Source: Pedobacter sp. ASV12
GTDB lineage: Bacteria; Bacteroidota; Bacteroidia; Sphingobacteriales; Sphingobacteriaceae
Length of the DNA stretch: 53,907 nt
Direction of reading: 5' to 3'
NCBI RefSeq assembly: GCF_016429155.1
Contig: NZ_JAELUC010000021.1
Coordinates: forward strand, 1 to 53,907
Below the pieces are notes generated by a model that had not been told where the DNA came from, made no database searches, and saw only the letters and a list, made by a program, of their open reading frames with translations. Both the position numbers and the translations under genes were made by a program. Positions 32,188 to 40,810 of the stretch are shown here, piece by piece. Position 1 is the stretch's first letter; every line of letters starts with the position of its first letter.

Positions 32188-33804
32188 ATGAAATCATTCT
32201 TCCTTTTATCCTTCATCGCGCTCTCTCTTTCCGTAAATGCCCAACAGCAGGAACTTTCTAAGGTTTGGGTGGCCGATTTGGGTAACGGAACTTATAAAAA
32301 TCCGGTGCTCGATGCCGATTATTCCGATCCGGATGCCATTCGGGTAGGCGACGATTTTTACCTGGTTTCTTCCAGTTTTGATGCCGTTCCGGGCTTGCCC
32401 ATCCTGCACTCGAAGGATTTGGTCAACTGGACCATCATTGGCCATGCGCTTAAAAGACAGCCTCCTTTCGAACATTTTGCCAAAACGCAGCACGGTAACG
32501 GCGTTTGGGCGCCGGCTATCCGGTATCACAACGGCGAATTTTACCTTTACTATCCAGATCCCGATTTTGGTATTTACCTCACCAAGGCCAAAAATCCGGC
32601 CGGGCCCTGGTCGGTGCCTATCATGGTAGAGGCTGGCAAAGGTTTGATAGATCCCTGCCCCTTGTGGGATGAAGATGGCAAAGCCTATCTCGTACACGCC
32701 TATGCCGGAAGCCGTGCAGGAATCAAAAGCATTATTGTGGTCAAGCAAATGAATGCGACCGGTACACAAACCATCGACGAAGGCAAGCTCGTATACGATG
32801 GACACGAATTAGATCCCACCCTCGAAGGCCCTAAATTTTATAAGCGCAAAGGCTACTATTACATTTTTGCACCGGCTGGAGGTGTGGCTACCGGCTGGCA
32901 ATTGGTGCTGCGCTCCAAAAATATCTATGGTCCTTACGAGCGTAAGGTCGTGATGGATCAGGGCAAATCAACCATCAACGGTCCGCACCAAGGCGCTTGG
33001 GTTGATACGCCTGGTGGCGAAGATTGGTTCCTGCATTTTCAGGATAAGGAGGCTTATGGCAGGGTAGTGCACCTGCAGCCTATGAAATGGGTAAACGATT
33101 GGCCGGTCATTGGTCAAGATTTAGAAGGGGATGGCAAAGGCGAACCGGTTTTAACCTACAAAAAGCCCAACATAGCCAAAACTTATCCGAAAGCTACGCC
33201 AGCAGAAAGCGACGAATTTAACCACAACCAATTGGGTTTGCAGTGGCAGTGGCAGGCCAATCCCTTGGCAACCTGGTTTTTTTTAAACCCAGCGAAAGGA
33301 AGTTTAAGGCTATACTCGACCAAAATGCCCGATAGCGCCAAAAACTATTGGGAGGTGCCTAATCTGCTGTTGCAAAAATTCCCGTCCGAACAATTTACGG
33401 CTACTGCCAAGCTAAGTTTTAGTCCAAATCCCAAACTCGAAAATGAAAAAACAGGATTGATCATAATGGGCCTGAGCTACGCCAATATTGCATTGAAACG
33501 TAAAAAGGACGGTATTTATTTAACTTATACCAGCTGCAAAAACGCCGAAAAAGGCAAGGCGGAAAACGAGCAGCTTGTTCAAAAGATAGAAGCCTCCGAT
33601 GTGTACCTTCGTGTAAAGGTAAGCGCGGGCGCTAAGTGTCAGTTTAGCTATAGCATAGATGGCAGCAACTTTACCAATGTAGGCGAGATCTTTCAGGCCG
33701 AACCTGGTAAATGGATTGGCGCCAAAGTGGGCCTGTTTTGTGTACGGGATCAGCAAACCAACGATTCTGGCTATGCCGATTTCGATTGGTTCAGGATAAA
33801 CTAA
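32188..33804 (+). CDS. Glycoside hydrolase family 43 enzyme with C-terminal beta-sandwich
   Basis: 538 residues with a signal peptide ending SVNAQQ. A five-bladed propeller of the GH43 type (about 30-320): general-base Asp in YSDPDAIRVGDDFYLV, pKa-tuning Asp in LIDPCPLWDEDGKAY, general-acid Glu in TLEGPKFYKRKGYYY. A concanavalin-like C-terminal domain (about 335-538; SDEFNHNQLGLQWQWQ) of the GH43_C2 type follows. Enzymes with this layout act on xylo- or arabino-oligosaccharides or on galactan or arabinan side chains. In a pectin locus, side-chain trimming of rhamnogalacturonan-I is the likeliest role; the exact specificity cannot be read from sequence. Confidence 0.9.
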   Translation: MKSFFLLSFIALSLSVNAQQQELSKVWVADLGNGTYKNPVLDADYSDPDAIRVGDDFYLVSSSFDAVPGLPILHSKDLVNWTIIGHALKRQPPFEHFAKTQHGNGVWAPAIRYHNGEFYLYYPDPDFGIYLTKAKNPAGPWSVPIMVEAGKGLIDPCPLWDEDGKAYLVHAYAGSRAGIKSIIVVKQMNATGTQTIDEGKLVYDGHELDPTLEGPKFYKRKGYYYIFAPAGGVATGWQLVLRSKNIYGPYERKVVMDQGKSTINGPHQGAWVDTPGGEDWFLHFQDKEAYGRVVHLQPMKWVNDWPVIGQDLEGDGKGEPVLTYKKPNIAKTYPKATPAESDEFNHNQLGLQWQWQANPLATWFFLNPAKGSLRLYSTKMPDSAKNYWEVPNLLLQKFPSEQFTATAKLSFSPNPKLENEKTGLIIMGLSYANIALKRKKDGIYLTYTSCKNAEKGKAENEQLVQKIEASDVYLRVKVSAGAKCQFSYSIDGSNFTNVGEIFQAEPGKWIGAKVGLFCVRDQQTNDSGYADFDWFRIN

Positions 33805-33833
33805 AGAAATATCCAAACTCACTACTCACCCTA

Positions 33834-33850
33834 TCGGTAACGATTGCGCA
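33834..33850 (+). promoter_or_regulatory. Pectin-regulon site 2, upstream of the GH28 gene
   Basis: TCGGTAACGATTGCGCA, the shared 17-bp motif. It ends 43 bp before the -7-like element at 33893. The flanks show less similarity to the other two sites, so the 17-bp core is probably what is recognised. Confidence 0.72.
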
Positions 33851-33892
33851 GTTATTTTCACAGATTTTATTTTATTCCTCTTTAAAACTCAG

Positions 33893-33900
33893 TAGACTTG
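33893..33900 (+). promoter_or_regulatory. Predicted -7 promoter element of the GH28 operon
   Basis: TAGACTTG within GTAGACTTGTTA, identical over these 12 bases to the susC promoter. It implies transcription starting near 33906, which rules out translation starts further upstream and supports the ATG at 33933 or 33942. Confidence 0.6.
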
Positions 33901-33932
33901 TTATGACAAAGCCCAAAACCAAAGTAAACCGT

Positions 33933-35612
33933 ATGGCAAAAATGAAAAAAAGTACAGTGGCGCTCTTGGCCTTTTTGGCCCTTGCACCTGGCTTGGCAAA
34001 CGCACAGTCGAATGCCAAGACGGCTTATTCATTTGCCAACCTGCCTTCGGTAGCTAAAACCTCTTTCAAGGCCGACACTTTGAGCATCATAAAATTCGGA
34101 GCCAAAAGCGATGGCCTCACCCTCAATACCAAAAGCATTAACGAGGCCATTGTAGCCTGCAGCCAAAAGGGCGGTGGCGTGGTGCTTATTCCGAAAGGAA
34201 TATGGCTTAGCGGGCCTATCGAGCTGAAAAGCAATGTAAACCTGCACCTGCAGAAAAATGCAATACTGCAGTTTACCAGAGATTTTGATCAATATCCTTT
34301 GGTAGCCAGCAATTGGGAGGGCTTGCCTCAAATGCGCAACCAGTCGCCAATTTGGGCAACTAACCAACAAAATATTGCCATTACCGGCCATGGCATTATC
34401 GATGGTGCCGGCGATGCCTGGCGCATGGTGAAAAAAGACAAGCTTACCGAAAGCCAGTGGAAGAACCTGGTGGCCTCTAGTGGTTTGGTAAGCGACGATA
34501 AAAAGACCTGGTATCCATCAGAAAAGACCCTGAAAGGCTCAAAACTTAAAAATCCGGGAGAAATTACGCCCGACAAAACCCCAGAATTCTACCAGTCGAT
34601 CAAAGATTTTTTAAGGCCCAACCTTTTGGTTTTAACTTCATGCAAAAGGATTTTGCTCGAAGGCGTTACTTTTCAGAATTCGCCAGCCTGGAACCTGCAT
34701 CCTTTGATGTGCGAAGACCTGACTGTGAGGAATGTATACGCCAAAAATCCTTGGTATGCCCAAAATGGTGATGGTATCGACATCGAATCGTGCAAAAACG
34801 TATTGATAGAAGGCAGTACCTTTGATGTAGGCGACGATGGCATCTGCATCAAATCCGGTCGCGATGCGGCAGGCAGGAAACGTGGCATGCCCACCGAGAA
34901 CGTCATCATTCGCAACAGTACCGTTTACCATGCCCATGGTGGCTTTGTAATCGGCAGCGAAATGTCGGGTGGTGCTAAAAATATTTTTGTTTACGATTGT
35001 TCGTTTATAGGTACAGATATTGGTCTTCGCTTTAAAACAACCAGAGGCAGGGGAGGCGTGGTTGAAAAAATATTTGTCAAGAACATCAACATGAAAGACA
35101 TTATCGGCGAGGCCATCTTGTTCGATATGTATTATGCAGCGGTAGATCCGGTGCCTTTAAGTGGTGAAAAAAGAGACACCCCTAAAGTACAGTTGCTGCC
35201 GGTTACCGAAGAAACCCCGGTGTTCAGGGATTTTCACATCAGCGATGTGGTATGCGACGGTGCGGCCAAAGCCATTTTTGTAAGGGGGCTGCCCGAATTG
35301 AGCATCAGCAATATCACTTTGGACAACCTGAGCATCAAGGCCAAAGAAGGCATCGATTTACAGGAAGCCCAAAACATCAGCTTAAATCGTGTAAATTTAG
35401 TGGTGGCCCAGGCCAACCCACTAATCAACATACAAAACGGAAATAACATCAACCTTAAAAACATCAATTACAATTCTGCCCAGTTGCTTTTCCGCATCAG
35501 TGGCGATCGCAACAGTGCCATTGTAAGTTCGGGTTTAGACAGTGGTAAAGCACAGCAAAAATCCGAATTCGTGGCAGGAGCAACAGAAAAGTCGTTGCAA
35601 ATCAACAAGTAG
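33933..35612 (+). CDS. Glycoside hydrolase family 28 polygalacturonase
   Basis: 559 residues from ATG 33933 (MAKMKKSTVALLAFLALAPG); ATG 33942 is equally plausible. A longer open frame reaches back into the GH43 gene but is ruled out by the promoter position and the signal peptide. After an N-terminal domain (IIKFGAKSDGLTLNTKSINE) comes the GH28 beta-helix with NGD at 278-280 and Asp283 in NGDGIDIES, Asp301-Asp302 in DVGDDGICIKSG, His335 in AHGGFVIGSEMSGG, and RFKTTRGRGG in place of the classical Arg-Ile-Lys. It hydrolyses alpha-1,4 bonds of de-esterified homogalacturonan. It is the first gene after regulon site 2; the GH105 gene starts one base after its stop. Confidence 0.93.
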   Translation: MAKMKKSTVALLAFLALAPGLANAQSNAKTAYSFANLPSVAKTSFKADTLSIIKFGAKSDGLTLNTKSINEAIVACSQKGGGVVLIPKGIWLSGPIELKSNVNLHLQKNAILQFTRDFDQYPLVASNWEGLPQMRNQSPIWATNQQNIAITGHGIIDGAGDAWRMVKKDKLTESQWKNLVASSGLVSDDKKTWYPSEKTLKGSKLKNPGEITPDKTPEFYQSIKDFLRPNLLVLTSCKRILLEGVTFQNSPAWNLHPLMCEDLTVRNVYAKNPWYAQNGDGIDIESCKNVLIEGSTFDVGDDGICIKSGRDAAGRKRGMPTENVIIRNSTVYHAHGGFVIGSEMSGGAKNIFVYDCSFIGTDIGLRFKTTRGRGGVVEKIFVKNINMKDIIGEAILFDMYYAAVDPVPLSGEKRDTPKVQLLPVTEETPVFRDFHISDVVCDGAAKAIFVRGLPELSISNITLDNLSIKAKEGIDLQEAQNISLNRVNLVVAQANPLINIQNGNNINLKNINYNSAQLLFRISGDRNSAIVSSGLDSGKAQQKSEFVAGATEKSLQINK

Positions 35613-35613
35613 C

Positions 35614-37557
35614 ATGAAGAAACAGCCTTTTTTAAAGTACTTCGCATTAACCGCCTTCGCAGGTCTGACTTTTCAGGCCAATGCCCAGACCCAACCTTTG
35701 TCGCAACAAATGGCGGCAACCGTTATGGAAATTTGGAAAGATTCATTGAACCTCGACCCCGCCAATCCTAAACCCGTAAAATGGGCTTATGATCAAGGCG
35801 TGATTTTAGAAGGCATAGACGGGATTTGGAAAAGGACTGCCAACAACGAATATTTCAAGTACATGCAAAAAAGCATGGATTTCTTTGTAACCAAGGATGG
35901 TAACATCAACCGCTACAAACAAGCCGATTACAACATCGATAACGTCAAAAATGGCCGTTCGCTGCTTACCCTGTACAAAGTAACCGGACAAAGCAAATAC
36001 TTCAAGGCCGCCACTTTGCTGTGGGATCAGCTGCAACAGCAGCCACGTACCAAAGAAGGGGGCTTTTGGCATAAAAAAATCTATCCTAACCAAATGTGGC
36101 TCGATGGCCTGTACATGGGCGAGCCGTTTTATGCCGAGTATGCCGCTTTAATTGGCAACCAAAAAGCCTTCGACGACATTGCCAACCAGTTTATCTGGAT
36201 GGAAAAAAATGCCAGAGACACTAAAACCGGTTTGTTGTACCATGGCTGGGACGAATCGAAAAGCGAGCAGTGGGCCAATAAAACCACAGGCAAATCGCCA
36301 AATTTTTGGGGCCGGGCCATGGGCTGGTACGGTATGGCGCTGGTAGATGTATTGGATTATTTTCCGCAAGATAATCCTAAACGCAAAGAACTGTTGGCCA
36401 TTTTGTCCCGTTATGCAACAGCAGTGCAAAAAACACAAGATCCGAAATCGGGCTTATGGTACGATATTTTAGACCAGCCCCAAGGCAAGGGCAATTATCC
36501 TGAAGCTTCGGCATCGAGCATGTTTGTTTATACCTTGGCCAAGGCCGTACGTAACGGCTATTTGCCTTCCAGCTACTTTGCCGTGGCCGATAAAGGCTAC
36601 AAAGGCATCCAAAAAGAATTTGTTGAACAGGCTGGGGCCGGAAAAATCAATCTTAAAGGTACGGTAAGCGTATCGGGTTTGGGTGGCAAGCCTTACCGCG
36701 ATGGCAGCTATGCCTACTACCTGAGCGAAAAAGTAATCACCAACGACCCGAAAGGCGTGGGCGCTTTTTTGTTGGCCGCAAACGAAATGGAAATGGCTGC
36801 AGCGCCAAAACTGGTATCGGGTAAAACCGTATTGCTAGATTCTTATTTCAACAGCGAAACCCGTACCGATCAAAGCAATAATGTGGTTTCTTGGCATTAC
36901 AAATGGGATGAGCAGGCTAACGGCGGCTTTTCGTTCTGGGCCACCCAGTTCAACTTGGCTGGTTTTAAAACCAAGACACTGTATCAGGCACCAACTTTGG
37001 CCAATTTAAAAGAAGCTTCAGTTTACATCATCGTTGACCCTGATTTTGAGAAAGAAAACCCTAAGCCCAACTTCATTGATGCAGCGGCCATCAACAACAT
37101 TACAGAATGGGTGAAAGCTGGTGGTGTGCTGGTATTGATGGGTAATGATGCACCTAATGTGGAACTCACCCATTTTAACGAATTGGCGGGCAAATTTGGC
37201 GTTCATTTCAATGGCGATACCAAAGGCACGGTTCCGGTAGCTAGCAATTTCGAAACGGCAAAAGTTACCGTTCCGGCTGGCAATGAAGTCTTTAAAAAAT
37301 CGAGCAACCTTTTTATCAAGGAGTACAGCAGCCTGAAACTAAGTTCGCCAGCACAGTCTATCTTAAAAGACAAAGATGCCGACGATGTGATGTCGGTAAC
37401 CAAATACGGTAAAGGCGTGGTTTATGTGATTGGCGATCCTTGGTTGTACAACGAATATGTAGATGGCAGAAAATTGCCGGCTAGCTATGATAATTTAAAA
37501 GCAGGTGCCGAATTGGTCAACTGGTTGGCCAAACAGGTTAATGCAATCAAAAAATAA
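35614..37557 (+). CDS. GH88/GH105 unsaturated rhamnogalacturonyl hydrolase with C-terminal extension
   Basis: 647 residues from ATG 35614 (signal peptide ending FQANAQ). The N-terminal two thirds (about 25-380) form the GH105 alpha/alpha barrel, with the expected Asp residues in YNIDNVKNGRSLL and in QMWLDGLYMGEPFYAEY, and WGRAMGWYGMALVDVL. The last third (about 395-640) is an extra alpha/beta domain of the DUF4350 or glutamine-amidotransferase-like type (VLLDSYFNSETRTD, WVKAGGVLVLMGNDAPN, GKGVVYVIGDPWLYNEYVDG). The hydrolase removes the unsaturated uronyl residue left by lyases and yields 5-keto-4-deoxyuronate for KduI. The stop and the next start overlap by one base (TAATG). Confidence 0.92.
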   Translation: MKKQPFLKYFALTAFAGLTFQANAQTQPLSQQMAATVMEIWKDSLNLDPANPKPVKWAYDQGVILEGIDGIWKRTANNEYFKYMQKSMDFFVTKDGNINRYKQADYNIDNVKNGRSLLTLYKVTGQSKYFKAATLLWDQLQQQPRTKEGGFWHKKIYPNQMWLDGLYMGEPFYAEYAALIGNQKAFDDIANQFIWMEKNARDTKTGLLYHGWDESKSEQWANKTTGKSPNFWGRAMGWYGMALVDVLDYFPQDNPKRKELLAILSRYATAVQKTQDPKSGLWYDILDQPQGKGNYPEASASSMFVYTLAKAVRNGYLPSSYFAVADKGYKGIQKEFVEQAGAGKINLKGTVSVSGLGGKPYRDGSYAYYLSEKVITNDPKGVGAFLLAANEMEMAAAPKLVSGKTVLLDSYFNSETRTDQSNNVVSWHYKWDEQANGGFSFWATQFNLAGFKTKTLYQAPTLANLKEASVYIIVDPDFEKENPKPNFIDAAAINNITEWVKAGGVLVLMGNDAPNVELTHFNELAGKFGVHFNGDTKGTVPVASNFETAKVTVPAGNEVFKKSSNLFIKEYSSLKLSSPAQSILKDKDADDVMSVTKYGKGVVYVIGDPWLYNEYVDGRKLPASYDNLKAGAELVNWLAKQVNAIKK

Positions 37558-38594
37558 TGAAAATACTGAACCAAATATTTTTTACGCTGGTTTGCCTATC
37601 CCTATCGGCTTGTGCAGTGGCACAAAATACCAATGTAGCACCTGCGCAAACTGATGCAACGGCCGAAAAAATGCTAATTTACCAACTGAGTAATGGTGGC
37701 TGGCCGAAACAACTGGAAGATAAGAGCGTGGTGAAATACGAAACGCCGATAGACGATGCATTAATGGCCAAAATCAAAGCCACTACTTACCTCCATGCCA
37801 CCATTGATAACAAGGCTACCAGCAGGGAAATCAATTATTTGGTAAAAGCATATCAATCAACGCGTAACCAAGCTTACCTGAAGGCGGTTGAGAAGGGTTT
37901 GGATTATCTTTTAAAAGCCCAATATGCCAATGGAGGCTGGCCCCAATATTATCCCGACAAAAGCCTTTATCGCGCAGAAATCACTTACAATGACGATGCC
38001 ATGGCCAATGTGCTGAACATCATGTTGAATATAGCCACGCAAAGCGATGATTTTGATGTAGTTGATAAAGCTTATGTGGCCAAAGCGCAAGAAGCCGTAG
38101 CAAAAGGGGTGGATTGTATGTTGAAAACCCAGGTACTCCAAAAAGGAAAACCAGGCATTTGGGCGGCGCAGTACGATCAAAACAGCCTAAAGCCAGCCAA
38201 GGCCAGAAATTTTGAACCAGCTTCGCTCAGCACCTCCGAGTCGGTGGGCATTGTTCGCTTTTTGATGCGCTTAAAAAACCCTTCACCGGCAGTAAAATCC
38301 GCTATTCAAAATGCGGTGGCTTGGTTCGAGGCCAATCAGATTAAAGGCTATCGCTTTGATAAATTGCCTGACGGAAAGGATAAAGGCCTGATTGCCGGCC
38401 AAAATTCGGTAATCTGGGCCCGCTTTTACGATTTCGACACCAATCAGCCCATTTTCGGCGATCGTGACAACTCGGTCAAAACCAATGTGGCCGATATCAG
38501 CTTCGAACGCAGAAATGGTTATGGCTGGTACGGTACCTGGCCTGCTAATCTGGTTTATAAAGAATATCCCAAATGGCAAAAGGCTAATCCTTAG
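37557..38594 (+). CDS. Pectate lyase, polysaccharide lyase family 10
   Basis: 345 residues. The signal contains a lipobox-like LSAC, so it may be a lipoprotein, though cleavage at AVAQ is also possible. The alpha/alpha-toroid lyase shows the PL10 marks NGGWPKQLEDKS, NGGWPQYYPDKS, TYNDDAMANVL, WARFYDFDTNQPIFGDRDN and ERRNGYGWYGTWP. It cleaves polygalacturonate by beta-elimination, usually with calcium, making the 4,5-unsaturated ends that the GH105 enzyme processes. Translationally coupled to the GH105 gene by a one-base overlap. At the end of this unit lies an inverted repeat (38607-38627). Confidence 0.92.
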   Translation: MKILNQIFFTLVCLSLSACAVAQNTNVAPAQTDATAEKMLIYQLSNGGWPKQLEDKSVVKYETPIDDALMAKIKATTYLHATIDNKATSREINYLVKAYQSTRNQAYLKAVEKGLDYLLKAQYANGGWPQYYPDKSLYRAEITYNDDAMANVLNIMLNIATQSDDFDVVDKAYVAKAQEAVAKGVDCMLKTQVLQKGKPGIWAAQYDQNSLKPAKARNFEPASLSTSESVGIVRFLMRLKNPSPAVKSAIQNAVAWFEANQIKGYRFDKLPDGKDKGLIAGQNSVIWARFYDFDTNQPIFGDRDNSVKTNVADISFERRNGYGWYGTWPANLVYKEYPKWQKANP

Positions 38595-38606
38595 CTCATT
38601 TGTTTA

Positions 38607-38627
38607 TTGACAGTTGCCACCTGTCAA
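38607..38627. repeat. Inverted repeat between PL10 and esterase genes
   Basis: TTGACAG, 7-base spacer TTGCCAC, then CTGTCAA, followed by GTCAACT-GCAAACT-like heptads. No T tract follows, so it is a poor terminator. Its words resemble the AACT-based heptad at 31181-31229, suggesting one family of intergenic repeats. Confidence 0.6.
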
Positions 38628-38656
38628 CTGCAAACTAAAGGCCCTAGACAATAGCA

Positions 38657-40645
38657 ATGAAAACTTTAGGTAGGATTATATTATTTTTTGGTTTACAGTT
38701 TGTTGTGGTTTCTTGCTATTCCCAAAAGCAGTTCAATGTACTCGATTGGAAAACCGATGTCAGCCTCAATACCTATTTGGTGCAGCAAATGGATTTGCAA
38801 TACCAAGACAGGCAGTTCAAGTTGACGAATGCGCTCCAAACCCGGGCTGGTATACAGGCGTATATCCAATCGGTTAAACGCAAATTCAAGGACCTAGTTG
38901 TCCAGTTGCCACCGAAGGCAGCTTTGCAAGCCCAAATCAATGGAACCATTAAGCAAAACGGTTATCGTATCGAGAAAATAGTTTACCAAAGTTTCGAAAA
39001 CCATCACGTTACAAGCAATCTCTATGTGCCCGACGGCCAAGGCAAGTTTCCAGCAGTTTTGCTTTTTTGTGGACACGAAGATGCAGCCAAGGCCACAGAA
39101 TCCTATCAAAAAACTGCCATTCTATTAGCTAAAAACGGTTTTGTGGTGTTTGTTGTCGATCCTATTTCGCAAAGCGAGCGCGTGCAACTCGTTGACGAAC
39201 AAGGGAAGGCACTTACCCGAGGCTCCACTACCGAACATACCTTGCTTAACCTTTCGAGCAACCTGGTGGGCAGTTCGGTGGCAGCCTACGAACTCTTTGA
39301 CAATGTGCGGGCTATGGATTATTTGTGTGGCAGGCCAGAAGTAGACGTGAACAGGATAGGTTGTGCCGGGAACAGTGGCGGAGGCATGCAAACCATTTAT
39401 TTTGCCGCTTTTGACGAGCGGGTAAAAGTGGTTGTGCCTTGCAGCTATTTGGCCAGCAGGGCGCATACTTTCGAAACTACGGGCGCGGCCGATGGTTGTG
39501 CGCAAATCCCAGGCGAAGGTCAAAATAACCTTGAAATGGCCGATTATCTCCTTGCCGCTGCACCAAAGCCTACACTCATATTGGCTGGACGTTATGATTT
39601 TATCGATTATCGGGGCATGTTGCAATCATTCGCCGATCTCGAAAAGGTTTACCAGCGTCTTGGGGCCTCTTCAAAACTTTCGCTTTTTACTTTCGACGAT
39701 GGGCACGGCATTTCCAAACCCAAGCGCGAACGGGCGGTGCAATGGTTTCGCCAATGGTTTTACCACGATTCCAAGCCTGTTAAAGAAGAGGATTGGCCAA
39801 CTTTGAGCGAGCAGGAACTGTGGGCAACAGCCAAAGGCAAAGTGAGCTTGGATTATCCTAACGAAACCAATATCACCACACAAAACCTGAAGGTATTTAG
39901 ACAGCAGCAAAAATCGAGGGCAGTTTTTGCCCAATTGCCCTTGACCGAAAAAAAGAAGAAAATCAGTAAACTATTAGGCATCAAACAAGTAATCGAACCT
40001 TTTGCGCTAGAACAAAAAGGCAAGGTAACAGCAGGTAGTTTGGAATTCGAAAAAATAATCTTGCGACAAGCAAATCAGGTACCCCTGCCTTTGTTGGTCC
40101 ATTATCCGAAACAAAAAGCCAAAAAAGTGGTCATTTGGCTTAGCGACAAGGGAAAAAATAAACTAGCAGATAGCATTTCGAAGCTTCAAGCCCATGTTGC
40201 GACTGATGTAGCCCTGATTTTAGCTGATGTACGCGGCGTTGGCGAAACTGCCGACAAAGCCGAGCTGAACGACCCTAAATACTTTAACCGCGAATACCGC
40301 AACGCCCTGTTGGCATTGCACGTGGGGCAACCCTTAATTGGTCAGCGTACCACAGACCTGCTCAATCTCGTTGCTATGATTGAAAGAGATGCCAACCTGC
40401 AGGGTGCAAACATCGAAATCAATGCTGTTGGGCAGTTGGCCCCAGTGGCTTTGCACGCGGCCTTGCTGGCGCCTCAAATTACGAAACTTAACCTTTATCA
40501 AAGTTCGCCAACTTATGAGCAGTTCTTGCACGAACCTTTGGCCAAAGACCGCTATGGCCTGGTTATCCCCAAGGTATTAAGCTATTACGACCTGCCTCAG
40601 CTTGTGCAATGGATAGGTCCAGAAAAAGTGCAGGTTCATCTTTAA
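38657..40645 (+). CDS. Large alpha/beta-hydrolase esterase with a second, degenerate hydrolase domain
   Basis: 662 residues with a signal peptide or lipoprotein signal (VVVSCYSQ). The first catalytic domain (about 65-375) is an alpha/beta-hydrolase of the acetylxylan-esterase or Abhydrolase_7 type: FCGHEDAAKATESYQ, nucleophile Ser in GCAGNSGGGMQTIYF, late Asp in ILAGRYDFIDYRG and His in DDGHGISKPKRE. The last third (about 400-660) looks like a second alpha/beta fold (KVVIWLSDKGKNKL, ILADVRGVGET) whose elbow reads INAVGQLAPVAL, with no Ser. In pectin loci such proteins can be acetyl- or methylesterases; resemblance to the CE19 pectin methylesterases is possible but not established here. It follows the PL10 gene by 62 bp. 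Confidence 0.78.
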   Translation: MKTLGRIILFFGLQFVVVSCYSQKQFNVLDWKTDVSLNTYLVQQMDLQYQDRQFKLTNALQTRAGIQAYIQSVKRKFKDLVVQLPPKAALQAQINGTIKQNGYRIEKIVYQSFENHHVTSNLYVPDGQGKFPAVLLFCGHEDAAKATESYQKTAILLAKNGFVVFVVDPISQSERVQLVDEQGKALTRGSTTEHTLLNLSSNLVGSSVAAYELFDNVRAMDYLCGRPEVDVNRIGCAGNSGGGMQTIYFAAFDERVKVVVPCSYLASRAHTFETTGAADGCAQIPGEGQNNLEMADYLLAAAPKPTLILAGRYDFIDYRGMLQSFADLEKVYQRLGASSKLSLFTFDDGHGISKPKRERAVQWFRQWFYHDSKPVKEEDWPTLSEQELWATAKGKVSLDYPNETNITTQNLKVFRQQQKSRAVFAQLPLTEKKKKISKLLGIKQVIEPFALEQKGKVTAGSLEFEKIILRQANQVPLPLLVHYPKQKAKKVVIWLSDKGKNKLADSISKLQAHVATDVALILADVRGVGETADKAELNDPKYFNREYRNALLALHVGQPLIGQRTTDLLNLVAMIERDANLQGANIEINAVGQLAPVALHAALLAPQITKLNLYQSSPTYEQFLHEPLAKDRYGLVIPKVLSYYDLPQLVQWIGPEKVQVHL

Positions 40646-40671
40646 AATACTGGACTTTTACGGCAAGGTTC

Positions 40672-40688
40672 TCGGGAACGATTGCGCA
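40672..40688 (+). promoter_or_regulatory. Pectin-regulon site 3, upstream of uxaB
   Basis: TCGGGAACGATTGCGCA. It ends 43 bp before the -7-like element at 40731. Similarity with site 1 extends over about 30 bp. It partly overlaps a perfect 16-bp palindrome (GCGCAAATATTTGCGC, 40684-40699) not present at the other two sites. Confidence 0.75.
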
Positions 40689-40730
40689 AATATTTGCGCC
40701 AAAAACCCGTTTTTCCTAGCAATAATTATG

Positions 40731-40738
40731 TAGAATTG
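40731..40738 (+). promoter_or_regulatory. Predicted -7 promoter element of the uronate catabolic operon
   Basis: TAGAATTG, preceded by TG, matching the element at the other two regulon promoters at all but one position. Transcription would start about 65 bases before the uxaB ATG. Confidence 0.55.
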
Positions 40739-40810
40739 CTTTAACCAAATGCCATAAAGACCGAATGAATCTTTGTTGGCGAACATAAAATTGAACAGCA
40801 TACTCTAAAA

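Noticed and set aside
33711..33932. Longer N-terminus for the GH28 enzyme
   Set aside because: It overlaps the GH43 gene and covers the predicted regulon site and promoter; the signal peptide begins at 33933 or 33942.
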